The notes: generated by a model from the sequence alone, not told the origin. 64,000 bases of DNA from Verrucomicrobiaceae bacterium (GCA_027490195.1 JAIXYN010000069.1:62001-126000); one strand, 5' to 3'; shown: positions 31,965 through 41,870, numbered from the stretch's first letter. Translations and numbers: made by a program.

Positions 31965-34667
31965 TTATTGAGCTATCCGCATCTTTTGAAAGGGCACACT
32001 TTCAATGACGGCCATGATGATGTCCTGCATGCGGTTGCCGGAAGCTTTGGCTTTGCGCAGGATTTCCTCAGTCGTCGGTTTGTCGGAGTATTCGAGGCCG
32101 CGACCGAGGGCGAAAGTGAGGAGATTGTCGGCGAGGTTTTTGACGAACTGGTCACTCATGTCACGCACGAGAATGGTGCGAAGTTCGGCGAGGTTGGCAA
32201 AGGTCTGACCGCGAATGAGGGCACCGGAGGCATCGATGGGCTGCTTCTTTTCCTCATCACGCCAGCGGCCGATGGCGTCGTAGTTTTCAAAGGCGAAGCC
32301 CATGGGGTCCAGGAAGGCGTGGCAGCCAGCGCAGGAGGCATTGCTGCGATGCTCAGCGAACTGTTGGCGCAGGGTGAGCTTGCCAAACTGCTGCTTCCTC
32401 TCATCCAAGGGAGGCACACCACCAGGGGCGGGTGGTGGCGGTGTGCCAAGAATGTTTTCGAGCAGGTATTTGCCGCGCTTCACCGGAGAGGTACGTGTCG
32501 GGGTCGAGGTCAGGGTGAGGATGCTGCCCTGAGTCAGGATGCCACCGCGCGGCGTGCCTTGCAGGGACACCTTTTGGTATTTGTCTCCTTTGACGCCTTG
32601 GATGCCGTAGTAGCGGGCAAGCTTCTCATTGAGGAAAGAGTAGTCGGCGTTGAGGAATTCGATGACGTTGAGGTTGTTGCGCAGGATGTTGTCAAAGAAG
32701 GTTTGGGACTCTTTCTTCAATGCGTAACCCATTCCGCCCTTCCATTCAGGAAAGCGATTCGTGTCCACATCGACAATGTCCATGTCCCGGAGTTGCAGCC
32801 ACTGACCGGCGAAGTCTTCGGTGAGGCTCCAGGCGCGGTAGTCGCCAATCATGCGTTTGACCTCTGCCGCGAGGTTCCTGCGCAGTTCGCCTTTGGCGGC
32901 GAGTTGCAGGAGATTGTCGTCCGGCGGAGCTGACCAGAGGAAATAGGAGAGGCGCGAAGCGAGGCTGTACTCATCGATCAAGGCGACGCCGTTTTGGACC
33001 GGGCCGACGGGGGTGGCGGAGGCATGGTAGAGAAAGCCGGGGGACATGAGCATGCCACGAAGGACGTAGCCGATGGCCTCCAGCGGCGGGAGGTTTTCTT
33101 TGAGGCCGAGATCGGCGATGCCGTGCCATTTGGCTTTTTCAGCATCGCGCAAGGGCCGACGGAACAGGCGCTGGCCAAGCTTGTCCACCAAACCATGCAC
33201 GTCCGAAGCAGCGATGCCGCCGGGCTGACCGATAGGGCCTTCCACGGTGAGCTGATGCAGCCAGAAGTTGCGGTCTTGATGAGTTTTTTCGTCGTAGAAA
33301 TCGTTCAGGAACCAGACTTGGATTTCATGCTTGCCGGCCGGGAGTTCGACTTCCGTCTGAAACATCTGCGGTGTCTGGTCTTTGGCTGTGATGGAGAATG
33401 AGCCCGCATTTTTACCGCCGATGCGTATGTCGAATTTCGCAGGTTCGCCGCCGGCCTGCTGGGCACCTGCTTTGCAACTGATGCGGTATTTGCCGGGGAT
33501 GGCGAGATCGAGGTGATGCTTCACGTAGCCATTGGATGGGAGCTGGATGGTGCCGGTGTCGCGGCTCGCATTGCCCTGGCCGTTTTCAAAATCTTCACCG
33601 CTGAGATTGATGGCGGGCAGACCTGCGGGCTTGCCATCGAGAAGCCACTTGACCAGCCGCGTGCCGCGTGGCGGCAGCAGGCCATCAGGCCCTTCGACTT
33701 CAATTTTGTCGAGCGCGAGGTTGCGGTCGCGCTTATTGGGATCGGGATTCTGCGGGTCCGCAAAATCATTGAGAAAGCGCACGACGATTTTGTGATCGCC
33801 GCCTTTGAGTGGGACAAGCTGCTGAATGATCTGCCAGGGACCTTTGTCGCCATGATAGGGGGCGGTCACGTCGAAGGTGCCGACTTCCTTGTCGTCCACG
33901 CGGAGCGCCACCTTGGCCGCATCCGGGCCGGCCTGAGTGGCGGAGAGGTGGAATTTCAGAAGGTAGTTGCCGCTGGCGGGTGCGGTGAACTTGGTGGCCG
34001 CATCAGCGTTGCTGTGGAACCAGCGGACGCCCTCCCATTCTTTGGTTTCACCTTTTTGATTCCAGAACTTTTTGGCACCCAGTTCCATATCAAGACGTTC
34101 GACATCGGAAGTGTCCAGCGCCTTTTCCGCCACGGCATTGGCGGCACGGATGTACTTCTCCATCAGCAGCGGCGAGATGCTGAGCACGTCACCAATGTTG
34201 TCGAAACCGTAGCCGGTGTCGTCGGGGGGGAAGTCGTTCGCGGGCTTCATGTCCACCAGCACGAGATCGCGGATGGTGTTGTTGTATTCGGTGCGGTTGA
34301 GACGGCGATAGGTGATGTGGCCGGGGTCAATTTTCTGCGGATCAAAATAGAACACCGTGCTGTCGATCCAGGCGACGATTTCGTCGCGCTCCTGCAGGGA
34401 GGGCTTGTCCTTTTTGTCAGGCGGCATCACATGGGTGACGAGCTGCTGGCGCGCATGATCCCACAGCACCTTGTCCCCAATGAGCTTGGAAAACTCGGGG
34501 TATTCATCGAGCGCGAAGTCGCCTTTGTCGGAGCCGTCGCCATGGCAGTCGTAGCAGAATTTTTGCAGCAGGGGCAGGATGCGCTGATTGTAGGCATCCT
34601 GGCCGCGTTCGGCGGCGGACAGTAGGCTGGGAAGTGCGAGGGATGCGAAGATGAGGCGGCGAAGCAT
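31965..34667 (-). CDS. DUF1592-type multi-domain cytochrome protein (planctomycete/verrucomicrobial)
   Basis: A 900-residue secreted protein with a signal peptide (MLRRLIFASLALPSLLSA). Domain order is characteristic: a PSCyt-type heme site CYDCH near residue 40, DUF1587 (RRLNRTEYNNTIRDL), two carbohydrate-binding-like beta-sandwich modules (ANYLLKFHL-type and PGKYRISCKAG), DUF1595, DUF1592 (LASRLSYFLWSAPPDD), DUF1588 (GILTQGSILTLTSTPTRTSP) with a second CAGCH site, and DUF1585 at the end (LADNLLTFALGRGLEYSD). The family is found almost only in Planctomycetes and Verrucomicrobia, usually beside DUF1552 proteins, but no DUF1552 gene is present here. A role in periplasmic electron transfer linked to glycan oxidation is often suggested. 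The start at 34667 begins the signal peptide. Confidence 0.9.
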   Translation of the reverse strand: MLRRLIFASLALPSLLSAAERGQDAYNQRILPLLQKFCYDCHGDGSDKGDFALDEYPEFSKLIGDKVLWDHARQQLVTHVMPPDKKDKPSLQERDEIVAWIDSTVFYFDPQKIDPGHITYRRLNRTEYNNTIRDLVLVDMKPANDFPPDDTGYGFDNIGDVLSISPLLMEKYIRAANAVAEKALDTSDVERLDMELGAKKFWNQKGETKEWEGVRWFHSNADAATKFTAPASGNYLLKFHLSATQAGPDAAKVALRVDDKEVGTFDVTAPYHGDKGPWQIIQQLVPLKGGDHKIVVRFLNDFADPQNPDPNKRDRNLALDKIEVEGPDGLLPPRGTRLVKWLLDGKPAGLPAINLSGEDFENGQGNASRDTGTIQLPSNGYVKHHLDLAIPGKYRISCKAGAQQAGGEPAKFDIRIGGKNAGSFSITAKDQTPQMFQTEVELPAGKHEIQVWFLNDFYDEKTHQDRNFWLHQLTVEGPIGQPGGIAASDVHGLVDKLGQRLFRRPLRDAEKAKWHGIADLGLKENLPPLEAIGYVLRGMLMSPGFLYHASATPVGPVQNGVALIDEYSLASRLSYFLWSAPPDDNLLQLAAKGELRRNLAAEVKRMIGDYRAWSLTEDFAGQWLQLRDMDIVDVDTNRFPEWKGGMGYALKKESQTFFDNILRNNLNVIEFLNADYSFLNEKLARYYGIQGVKGDKYQKVSLQGTPRGGILTQGSILTLTSTPTRTSPVKRGKYLLENILGTPPPPAPGGVPPLDERKQQFGKLTLRQQFAEHRSNASCAGCHAFLDPMGFAFENYDAIGRWRDEEKKQPIDASGALIRGQTFANLAELRTILVRDMSDQFVKNLADNLLTFALGRGLEYSDKPTTEEILRKAKASGNRMQDIIMAVIESVPFQKMRIAQ

Positions 34668-34810
34668 GAAAAAGGGAAAAATGGGGGTATCTAGGATACG
34701 AGCGAAACGTGGCAGGGATTTCGACGAAACCAACGTCGCATTGTGTGTGATTTGCGGTTGCGTGCGCCAAAGCTTGCGGTGATGGAGCGCGCCCGTTTAC
34801 CCCTTTTCCC

Positions 34811-35215
34811 ATGTCCCAATCAGTTCTCGAAACCGGCAAAGCCTTCCTCGCTGAAAACGCCACCAAGGAAGGTGTCACCACCACAGCCAGCGGTCTGCAG
34901 TATGAGGTGATCACTCCCGGCGCGGGCAAAAGCCCGAAGGCGAAGGACACGGTGGTGGTGAACTACCGGGGCACGCTGCTGAGTGGGGTGGAATTTGACA
35001 GCTCCTACCTGGCTGGACGCGAACCGGCGGAGTTTCCGCTGAAGCGGGTGATCAAAGGCTGGAAGGAAGGTCTGCAACTCATGCAGGAGGGGGCGAAGTT
35101 CCGCTTCTTCATTCCGCCGGAGCTGGCCTACGGCAAGCGTGGGGCGGGAATCGACATCGGGCCGAATGAAACGCTGATCTTTGAAGTGGAACTGCTGAAA
35201 GTCTGGGAGGACTAG
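34811..35215 (+). CDS. FKBP-type peptidyl-prolyl cis-trans isomerase
   Basis: A 134-residue protein without a signal peptide. A short helical N terminus (VLETGKAFLAENATKEGV) is followed by a complete FKBP domain: VVVNYRGTLLSGVEFDSSY, FPLKRVIKGWKEGLQLMQEGAK, and FFIPPELAYGKRGAG ending IFEVELLKV. The aromatic residues of the active pocket (Tyr, Phe, Trp, Tyr) are all present. It assists proline-limited folding, probably in the cytoplasm. An SDR gene follows 17 bases later and is probably co-transcribed. Confidence 0.92.
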   Translation: MSQSVLETGKAFLAENATKEGVTTTASGLQYEVITPGAGKSPKAKDTVVVNYRGTLLSGVEFDSSYLAGREPAEFPLKRVIKGWKEGLQLMQEGAKFRFFIPPELAYGKRGAGIDIGPNETLIFEVELLKVWED

Positions 35216-35232
35216 GAGCGATTGCTCTGCCC

Positions 35233-35985
35233 ATGAATCAAATCGACCTCAAGGACAGAGTTGCCATCGTCACCGGTGGTGCGCGCGGAATCGGCTACGC
35301 CATCGCAGAACGCATGCTGCGCTCAGGTGCGGGTGTTTGTCTCTGGGATATCGATGCGGCTGCGCTTGAAACTGCGAAAACTGAGCTTTCGGCTCTGGGC
35401 AAAGTGCACACCGCCACGGTTGATCTCACCAGCATCGCCTCCGTGGAGGCTGCTGCGACCTCCACCATCGGTGCCTTTGCCAAGATCGACATCCTGGTGA
35501 ACAACGCGGGCATCGCCGGTAAAAACGCGAAGACCTGGGAAACGGACCCTGCCGAATGGCAGCGTGTGATGGCGATCAATTTGAACGGTCCTTTTTACTG
35601 CTGCCATGCTGTCGTGCCGCACATGCTCCAAAATGGGTATGGACGGATCGTGAACATCGCCTCGATTGCAGGCAAGGAGGGGAATCCGAACGCGGCCCAT
35701 TACAGCGCCTCCAAGGCGGGGGTGGTCGCTTTGACCAAATCACTCGGCAAGGAACTGGCCACCAGCAACATCATCGTCAATGCGGTGACGCCTGCGGTGA
35801 TCGAGACGGACATCCTGAAGCAGCTCACGCAGCAGCATATTGATTATATGCTCTCGAAGATTCCGATGAACCGCTTTGGGCAAAAGGAGGAGGCGGCTGC
35901 GATGGTGGCGTGGCTGAGTTCGGAGGATTGCTCCTTTACGACGGGCGCTGTGTTCGATTTGTCGGGTGGCAGGGCGACGTATTGA
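35233..35985 (+). CDS. SDR-family oxidoreductase (FabG/sugar dehydrogenase-like)
   Basis: 250 residues. The cofactor motif is TGGARGIG near residue 15, then NNAGIAG, the Ser in VNIASIAGKEG, the catalytic YSASK, and a C-terminal TGAVFDLSGGRATY. The overall match to 3-oxoacyl-ACP reductase-like SDRs is strong, but many family members of this type oxidise sugars, such as 2-keto-3-deoxygluconate or fucose-type dehydrogenases. No operator of the 21-bp type is found upstream. It follows the FKBP gene at 17 bases. Confidence 0.88.
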   Translation: MNQIDLKDRVAIVTGGARGIGYAIAERMLRSGAGVCLWDIDAAALETAKTELSALGKVHTATVDLTSIASVEAAATSTIGAFAKIDILVNNAGIAGKNAKTWETDPAEWQRVMAINLNGPFYCCHAVVPHMLQNGYGRIVNIASIAGKEGNPNAAHYSASKAGVVALTKSLGKELATSNIIVNAVTPAVIETDILKQLTQQHIDYMLSKIPMNRFGQKEEAAAMVAWLSSEDCSFTTGAVFDLSGGRATY

Positions 35986-36294
35986 TCGCCGTCCACTAGG
36001 CAAACGCGATGACTTCCTCACGAGTAAGGTTGCTCTTGGCTGGGCCCACGTCCCGCGCCTAGCGCAGTGTGATTTTGAAGTTATCGATTATGAAGACTTC
36101 GTCGCCGCTGGAGACTTTGGAGCGGATGATGTGATTTCGCCGATGAGCTTTTCGGCTCCTCCGTCAACGATTTGGCAGAGTTTGACATAGTCGCCTTTGT
36201 CCATGCAAGCCACTCCCGATGGCGGGAGTGGTGATACGGTCCATACCGCGTTCCAGTTTCTCAGCAGCTCTGTCTGAAGTTGTTATGCGTGATG
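35986..36294. other. intergenic region with a probable gene remnant
   Basis: A 309-base gap between convergent genes. The minus strand carries the short coding-like remnant annotated at 36059-36204. GCCACTCCCGATGGCGGGAGTGG near 36210 forms a small hairpin (CCACTCCC / GGGAGTGG). No complete gene was found. Confidence 0.4.
36059..36204 (-). pseudogene. 3' gene fragment, frameshifted
   Basis: On the minus strand two reading frames look coding in succession. From an ATG at 36204 the frame reads MDKGDYVKLCQIVDGGAEKL. About 60 bases later another frame continues with RSKVSSGDEVFIIDNFKITL and ends at a TAG at 36059-36061. The second part resembles the last beta strands of a jelly-roll protein. A single frameshift would join them. 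It is therefore probably the decayed 3' end of a lost gene. Evidence is weak because the fragment is short. Confidence 0.3.
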
Positions 36295-38700
36295 CTACTT
36301 CTCCAGACTCAGCAAAGTGGGTGTCTCCGTGCTCGCCTCAATGGCGCGGATGGTATCGCGAACGGAGTTGGCTTTTTGGATCATGAGTTTCGGCGGGAAG
36401 TCAGGCTCCTCCTTCTCGAAGTAGTCGGCGAGTTTCGTCAGTTCAGGGATCACTGCCTTGGCGTGGGTGCCGTAAGTGAGGAGGATCTTCATGATTTCAG
36501 GCGTCCGGTTTTGGCTAGACCAGGGATTCTGCGCACGGGTGTATTTCACGACGGCGCTCATCCCTTCCTGGATGTGATGCTGGGCCAGCAGACGCAGACC
36601 CTCGACGCGGATGTTGTCGGCAAACATCTCGCCGCTGGGGGCAGGCTGGACGATCGCCTCGTGGATGGCGGGAAGCAGAGGCTTGATCTCTTCGAGTGAG
36701 AGCTGGCGGTAGACGGAGCCAATGCTTCCACGGGCACGACCGTCCTGATTTTTCAGTCCGGCCTGCACGGCCTTGTAGAGCGCGGGACGATCCACCCCCT
36801 CCAGTGAGCGACCGAGCAGCCCTGCACGTTCAAACAGCGCGAAGGACAGGTAGCGCTGCTGCATGCCACGCGGGTCATTTTCTAAATCCACCTGGGCCAG
36901 CAGTTCGAGCATTTCAGGCACAGCCTTCATGGCTGGCGCACCGATGGCGGCAAGGGCTTCGGCGGCCTTGATGCGCAGCCAGAGGTCTTGATGCGCTAAA
37001 GTCTTTTGCAGGGCATCCACGGCAGGTGCGCCGCGCCCGCGAAGGAAGATCAAACCCTGGCAGGCACCGTAGCGTGAATCGAGACTCGGAGAGGTGAGCA
37101 TTTCGATCAGAGTCGCAACAGGAGCGGATTTGCGGCGGCCCAGGGCCATGGCGGCTCGCTCGCGCACGATGGGCGACCAATTGCGGAGGCGATCGAGCAG
37201 TTGTTCCTCGCTCAAAGCGTCATAGAAGCTGTTGCGGTTTTTGTTGTTCCACCCGCGTCCATCGAGGACGATGGACTTGGCGGCGGCGGCATCGAGTTGC
37301 GGCACTGCGCCTGCGCTTTTTCCAGTGAGATAAATCTTCTTCAGAGGCATGGCATAAGCCAGCAGATAGCCCCCAGTGCAGTCCCAGCCCGCATAGCTGT
37401 CGTTACCCGGCTCAGGTGGTCCTTGATGAAGGAAACTGCCGTCCGAACGACGGGCGAGGTCGAAATACCAAGCTCCGAACTCCTGGAACCAAGCTCCCGT
37501 GGCATGAGGGCCAGAGTGTGCCACGCCGGGCATGGCCCACAGCATGTTGAAGAAATTGCCCGTGTGTCCGGTGTCGCGCTCCGGGCCGTGGGATGCGAGG
37601 CTCATGCGGGAAAAGAACTCGGTGCCCTTTGGTTCGCCAAGCAGGCTGAACAAGACCGAGACCATGCCGCATTTGCCATTGTCCTCGTGGTTCTCGATCC
37701 ACGGATGATGATCGCCATACGGGATGCATCCCTTGCCGATGTAAAAGCGCAGCAACCGGGCGCTGCGTTCGATGGCAAGGTCAATCGCGGAATCTTTGAT
37801 GCCTGCGGAACGAGCCATCACGAGGCCGATCGTCAGCGGGATGCCAGGTGAGTTCATCATCCCGTAGCCGTAGAGACGGCCATCCGGTTTCGCAAATTTA
37901 TGGCCCCATGAGCCGACAGCGCTCTGACCTTTGGCGGTCTCCATCGCAAGCCGCCGCAGGCCCGGCACGACCGATTGATCTCCCGTCGCAATCACATACT
38001 CGGCCAGCAACATCATCACATAGCCGTAACGCCATGACTGCATGTTATCGGCTGAATAGTCGGCCGCCCAAAGGGCTTCTTTTTTCACCAGCGGCAGATA
38101 GGTGGCATCACCGCTCGACAAAAGCGCCAGTGCATTGAGTGACCGCGTGATGGGTTCACCTCCGGTCCCCTTGAGGTAGGCTGCATCAGTCATGCGTGCC
38201 GCGAGAGATTTGCATCCCTGCTCAAAAATTCGTTTCGACTTCGGACAATCAAACGGAGCCGTGGGCGAATAGCTGCCGAACACCGGAAGCCTCACCACGA
38301 CATCCTCCGTCTTGCCTGACCGCCAACGCATGAGCGCCAACTTGCCGCCGCCAGCGTCCGTCTCCGCAGCCGTGAGCGCCGTGCCCAATTCCACTCGAGG
38401 ATCGAACGAAAAAAGCTTGCCACTGACCCCGAGGATCACATCGCCGACCACGAACACGCCATCCGCAGGCGAGTTTGCTTCGACCTTCGTGATCGCGATC
38501 TGCCGCGCATCACTCGTCGTCAGCCTGTCGGAATGGATCCAACCCCGCAGCCCTGTGGCACCGAGGTTCCAGTCGTGCCGGGCGTTCTTGGGAATGACAC
38601 CACCTTGGGTGAAGTCGGGAGGCGGGGATGGATCGTTTTTACCTGCGGAGCAGGCGAGAGCCGGGATGAGAAGGGCGATGCAGGTGCAGAGGAGCTTCAT
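36295..38700 (-). CDS. DUF6288-type secreted protein: PDZ + alpha/alpha domain + HEAT repeats
   Basis: 801 residues with a signal peptide with a lipoprotein-like cysteine (MKLLCTCIALLIPALACSAG). A PDZ-like domain covers about residues 45-145 (DWNLGATGLRGWI, ITKVEANSPADGVFVVGDVILGV). A large helical middle region (TDAAYLKGTGGEPITRSLNALALLS, GSWGHKFAKPDGRLYGYGMMN, GHTGNFFNMLWA) has the look of an alpha6/alpha6-type barrel. The last 280 residues contain HEAT-type repeats (LIEMLTSPSLDSRYGACQGL, LWLRIKAAEALAAIGAPAMKAVPEML). This architecture is known from Verrucomicrobia and Planctomycetes as DUF6288. The function is unknown. Confidence 0.8.
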   Translation of the reverse strand: MKLLCTCIALLIPALACSAGKNDPSPPPDFTQGGVIPKNARHDWNLGATGLRGWIHSDRLTTSDARQIAITKVEANSPADGVFVVGDVILGVSGKLFSFDPRVELGTALTAAETDAGGGKLALMRWRSGKTEDVVVRLPVFGSYSPTAPFDCPKSKRIFEQGCKSLAARMTDAAYLKGTGGEPITRSLNALALLSSGDATYLPLVKKEALWAADYSADNMQSWRYGYVMMLLAEYVIATGDQSVVPGLRRLAMETAKGQSAVGSWGHKFAKPDGRLYGYGMMNSPGIPLTIGLVMARSAGIKDSAIDLAIERSARLLRFYIGKGCIPYGDHHPWIENHEDNGKCGMVSVLFSLLGEPKGTEFFSRMSLASHGPERDTGHTGNFFNMLWAMPGVAHSGPHATGAWFQEFGAWYFDLARRSDGSFLHQGPPEPGNDSYAGWDCTGGYLLAYAMPLKKIYLTGKSAGAVPQLDAAAAKSIVLDGRGWNNKNRNSFYDALSEEQLLDRLRNWSPIVRERAAMALGRRKSAPVATLIEMLTSPSLDSRYGACQGLIFLRGRGAPAVDALQKTLAHQDLWLRIKAAEALAAIGAPAMKAVPEMLELLAQVDLENDPRGMQQRYLSFALFERAGLLGRSLEGVDRPALYKAVQAGLKNQDGRARGSIGSVYRQLSLEEIKPLLPAIHEAIVQPAPSGEMFADNIRVEGLRLLAQHHIQEGMSAVVKYTRAQNPWSSQNRTPEIMKILLTYGTHAKAVIPELTKLADYFEKEEPDFPPKLMIQKANSVRDTIRAIEASTETPTLLSLEK

Positions 38701-38860
38701 GAGGTTGGAAGTAAAATGGATTTGGGGGCCAGTTCTTGCCTGCTTTGAGCAGAACTAAAGCAGCGTATTTGAGGCGCGAAGCGGCTGCCATGGCTTTAGT
38801 AGCTCTGTATTTGGTGATTTTGTGGCAGGAAATCGTGAAGGGTATCGTTTGAATGATCTC

Positions 38861-40459
38861 ATGACGCGCTTGTCTCTTTTGCTTCTACTGCTTTCATTTG
38901 TTTCGCTTCACTACGCGTCTGCAAGGCCGAATTTCCTCATCATTCTGGCTGATGATCTCGGCTATTCCGATCTCGGTTGTTACGGCAGTGAGATTGCGAC
39001 GCCGAATCTGGACAAGCTGGCAGCGGGAGGTCTGCGCTTCACGCAGTTTTACAACACCGCACGCTGCTGGCCCACGCGCAGTGTGCTCATGACAGGCCAC
39101 TATGCGCAGCAGATCGGCATGGACCCGCAGTATGGCAAATTCCCGACCTGGGTGCGCACGCTGCCACAGCGGCTCGCGCCGCTGGGATATCGCAGCTACC
39201 ACTCCGGAAAGTGGCATGTGGGGAATGCGCCGCGTGTCGTGGCGGATGCGGGGTTCAATCACTCCTACCATGTGGTGAAGCAGGATAATCATTTTCATCC
39301 GCAGAAGCATGAACTGGATGACAAGCCGCTGCCGGAGTCGGAAGGCACGTGGTATTCGAGCATCGCGATTGCGGATCATGCGATCAACTTCCTCAAGGAG
39401 CACGCGCAGCAGCATGCGGACACGCCGTTCTTCAGCTACATGGCTTTCACGGCACCACACTTTCCGATTCAAGCGCTGCCGGAAGACATCGCAAAATACA
39501 AGGACACCTACACGCAAGGCTGGCCAAAGACACGTGCGGCACGATTCGAACGGCAGAAGCAGCTTGGGCTGGTTTCAACGAGCTTGTCGGATCCCGAGCC
39601 GCAGATCACCGCGCCAAGCGGCAAGGAAAGTGATTTGGAAATCCTTGGTCCCGGTGAGACGCGACATGCGGTGCCGTGGGAGAGCCTGACACCGGAGCAA
39701 AAGCAGTTTCAGGCCACAAAGGAGGCGATCCATGCGGCGATGATTGATCGGTTGGATCAAGAAGTGGGAAGGGTGCTGGCGCAGTTGAAGGCCATGAATG
39801 TCTATGAAGACACGCTCATTCTTTTTCTCTCTGACAATGGAGCGAGTGCGGAGATCATGGTGCGCGGACTTGGACATGATAAAGCTGCGCTCATGGGTGC
39901 GGCGGCGTCCTATCTGTGCCTTGGGCCGGGAGGATCAACCGTGTCCAACACGCCGTTTCGTCGTCACAAGATTTGGGTGCATGAAGGCGGGATCAGCACG
40001 CCCTTGATCGCTCACTGGCCTCAGGGAATCAGCGCGAAGGGTGAACTGCGCCACACTCCGGGACATGTCATCGATATCGCTCCCACGCTCCTGGCGCTCG
40101 CCGGTGGCGACGTCACCGCTAAGCCAGATAACGCGCCGCCATTTCCTGGGCGCAATCTGGTGCCAGCCTTTGCGAAAGACGAGACAATCAGCCGCGACTT
40201 TTTGTTTTGGCACCACTCTGGCAATCGCGCACTGCGGGAAGGGAACTGGAAGATCGTGAGCGCAGGCGACAATGGCAATGAGTGGGAGCTCTACCATCTG
40301 ACAACGGATCGCGCAGAGTCGAACAACCTCGCGACCAAGGAGCCTGAGCGTGTGAAGGCTATGGTAGCCCAATGGGAAAAGCTTGATTCGGAGTATGTTG
40401 CACAAGCAGGACCAAAACCGAAAGGCAAGGCCAAGAAGGGGAAGGGTGGTCAGGATTAG
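38861..40459 (+). CDS. secreted sulfatase (arylsulfatase family)
   Basis: 532 residues with a signal peptide (MTRLSLLLLLLSFVSLHYASA). The sulfatase signature C69-W-P71-T-R73 in ARCWPTRSVLMTG carries the Cys that is converted to formylglycine. The metal-site residues are in LADDLGYSDLGCYG and FLSDNGAS. GKWHVG holds the conserved Lys and His. A lysine- and glycine-rich tail (GKAKKGKGG) ends the protein. It hydrolyses sulfate esters, probably on marine- or mucin-type polysaccharides. The ATG at 38861 starts the signal peptide; a GTG 39 bases upstream is less suitable. It is convergent with the ligase gene, 16 bases away. Confidence 0.92.
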   Translation: MTRLSLLLLLLSFVSLHYASARPNFLIILADDLGYSDLGCYGSEIATPNLDKLAAGGLRFTQFYNTARCWPTRSVLMTGHYAQQIGMDPQYGKFPTWVRTLPQRLAPLGYRSYHSGKWHVGNAPRVVADAGFNHSYHVVKQDNHFHPQKHELDDKPLPESEGTWYSSIAIADHAINFLKEHAQQHADTPFFSYMAFTAPHFPIQALPEDIAKYKDTYTQGWPKTRAARFERQKQLGLVSTSLSDPEPQITAPSGKESDLEILGPGETRHAVPWESLTPEQKQFQATKEAIHAAMIDRLDQEVGRVLAQLKAMNVYEDTLILFLSDNGASAEIMVRGLGHDKAALMGAAASYLCLGPGGSTVSNTPFRRHKIWVHEGGISTPLIAHWPQGISAKGELRHTPGHVIDIAPTLLALAGGDVTAKPDNAPPFPGRNLVPAFAKDETISRDFLFWHHSGNRALREGNWKIVSAGDNGNEWELYHLTTDRAESNNLATKEPERVKAMVAQWEKLDSEYVAQAGPKPKGKAKKGKGGQD

Positions 40460-40475
40460 AAAAGCCAAGGGCCGA

Positions 40476-41870
40476 CTATTCTCTGAATGGAACGTTTTGT
40501 TCCACCTTGCCCGTGCGTGGATCGGGGTCCAGATGATGAACTGGGATCGCGCTGGATCTGACATTGGCGCAGCCGCCTTCAATCAGACATTGGCGGATGG
40601 AAGTTTCCAGTCGAGAATGAATTGCGTTCTTATCAGAGCCTGGCTGGACGACGAAGCGGCACTCAATGGCGTCCGCGCTGGTTTGACGAAACTGATAGGA
40701 GGCCACTTCGGGCTGATGCTCTAGAACGGTTAGAAATTTGGTTCCGACAAAAATCAATTTTTCGGGGGCCCGGAAGGTGTAAGTCATGGCGCTGCGCCCG
40801 CTCAGTTCATGAATGACTTTGAATGGCCAGCCTGCAGGTTCTGGGCCAAACCGAACTCTGTCATCAATGCGGTAACGCAGCAGCGGTAGCGCTGTGTTAA
40901 ACAGCGGGGTGACGAGGGCGTGATCTGAAAGCACTCCTTGCGGGGACTCCTGCTCGTTTTGATCGACCGCTTCAAAGACTGCAAGGTCTTCAAAAACGAC
41001 CATAGAATCCATGCCTGCCCACTGGCGGGCAATGCCTAGAGACTCACCACACCCGTAGCCATCTAGGGGTTCAATGCCCCAGGCCTGTCTGCACAGTGCA
41101 CGTATGCCAGGAGTCAAGCAATCGCCTCCGGTGGAGATGGCACCGCCAGGAACGGGCAGTTCCAGTTTAAGCGTGCCATCCAGTTTGGCCTGCGCGAGAC
41201 GCCCTATCAGAGATGCATAGCCGATGAGGATGGTTGGCTTTATCCTGTGAAGTTCATCAATGATCTCCTGCCATGGGGCGGTGACACTGATGGGCTGGTA
41301 GTCACAGAACAAGGAACCAATCCATGGACGTGTCTGTAAAAGACTCGCTGAAATGGACGGTGCCGAAGAACAGATGAATGATGCGGCTACCGGGCGCTTG
41401 CCAAACAAGGACGGCCTCGGCGTCGATGATTTCTTGGTCGTGGGAGCATTGCGGATGGCGTGGGCTGCGTGATTCCAGTCCACCGAAGTAATCTCATGTG
41501 GAATGGCGATGGCAGCCCCTGAGGTGCCTGAGGTCATGCTTACCATCCAGCGGCCATTCAGCAGCTTGCCCCAGTTCTCCTTGCTCTTCAAGTGCTGCTC
41601 CAGTGCAGCCCACCGCAAACGTGGATCTGGAACGATCTCGTCCCAGTTCTTGACCAAAGTGGCCTTGGTAAGCACTGGGATGTCAGAAAAAGAGCAACGG
41701 TCAAGATCCAAGCTTGCCAACTGACGGCGATAAAAGGGGCTGGTAGCAAAGGCCCGCTTGGCCAACGCGCGCCAGCGCTTCTCCTGAAGTGCCAGCATGT
41801 CAGCGCGGCTCAGACTCTGAGCATGGCGAATAGACTTGGACGCACGATAAAGATTCAACAGTCTGAACAT
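40476..41870 (-). CDS. phenylacetate-CoA ligase-like (PaaK-like) adenylate-forming enzyme
   Basis: A 464-residue protein of the ANL superfamily, PaaK-like branch. The P-loop is MVSMTSGTSGAAIA near residue 110-125, then IGYASLIGRLAQ, GYGCGESLGIARQWAG (the adenylate-binding region), RYRIDDRVRFG, and a C-terminal domain. These enzymes activate an acyl or aryl acid as adenylate, often to CoA. The ATG at 41870 starts MFRLLNLYRASKS; upstream in-frame sequence does not look coding. It is transcribed divergently from a LuxI/FeeM-like acyltransferase, with 195 bases between. Together they could make a small acylated product, with the ligase supplying the acyl donor. Confidence 0.78.
   Translation of the reverse strand: MFRLLNLYRASKSIRHAQSLSRADMLALQEKRWRALAKRAFATSPFYRRQLASLDLDRCSFSDIPVLTKATLVKNWDEIVPDPRLRWAALEQHLKSKENWGKLLNGRWMVSMTSGTSGAAIAIPHEITSVDWNHAAHAIRNAPTTKKSSTPRPSLFGKRPVAASFICSSAPSISASLLQTRPWIGSLFCDYQPISVTAPWQEIIDELHRIKPTILIGYASLIGRLAQAKLDGTLKLELPVPGGAISTGGDCLTPGIRALCRQAWGIEPLDGYGCGESLGIARQWAGMDSMVVFEDLAVFEAVDQNEQESPQGVLSDHALVTPLFNTALPLLRYRIDDRVRFGPEPAGWPFKVIHELSGRSAMTYTFRAPEKLIFVGTKFLTVLEHQPEVASYQFRQTSADAIECRFVVQPGSDKNAIHSRLETSIRQCLIEGGCANVRSSAIPVHHLDPDPRTGKVEQNVPFRE

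Noticed and set aside
33513-34625. 370-codon plus-strand open frame
   Set aside because: It is antisense to the DUF1592-type protein, whose domains are unmistakable; the translation shows no motif.
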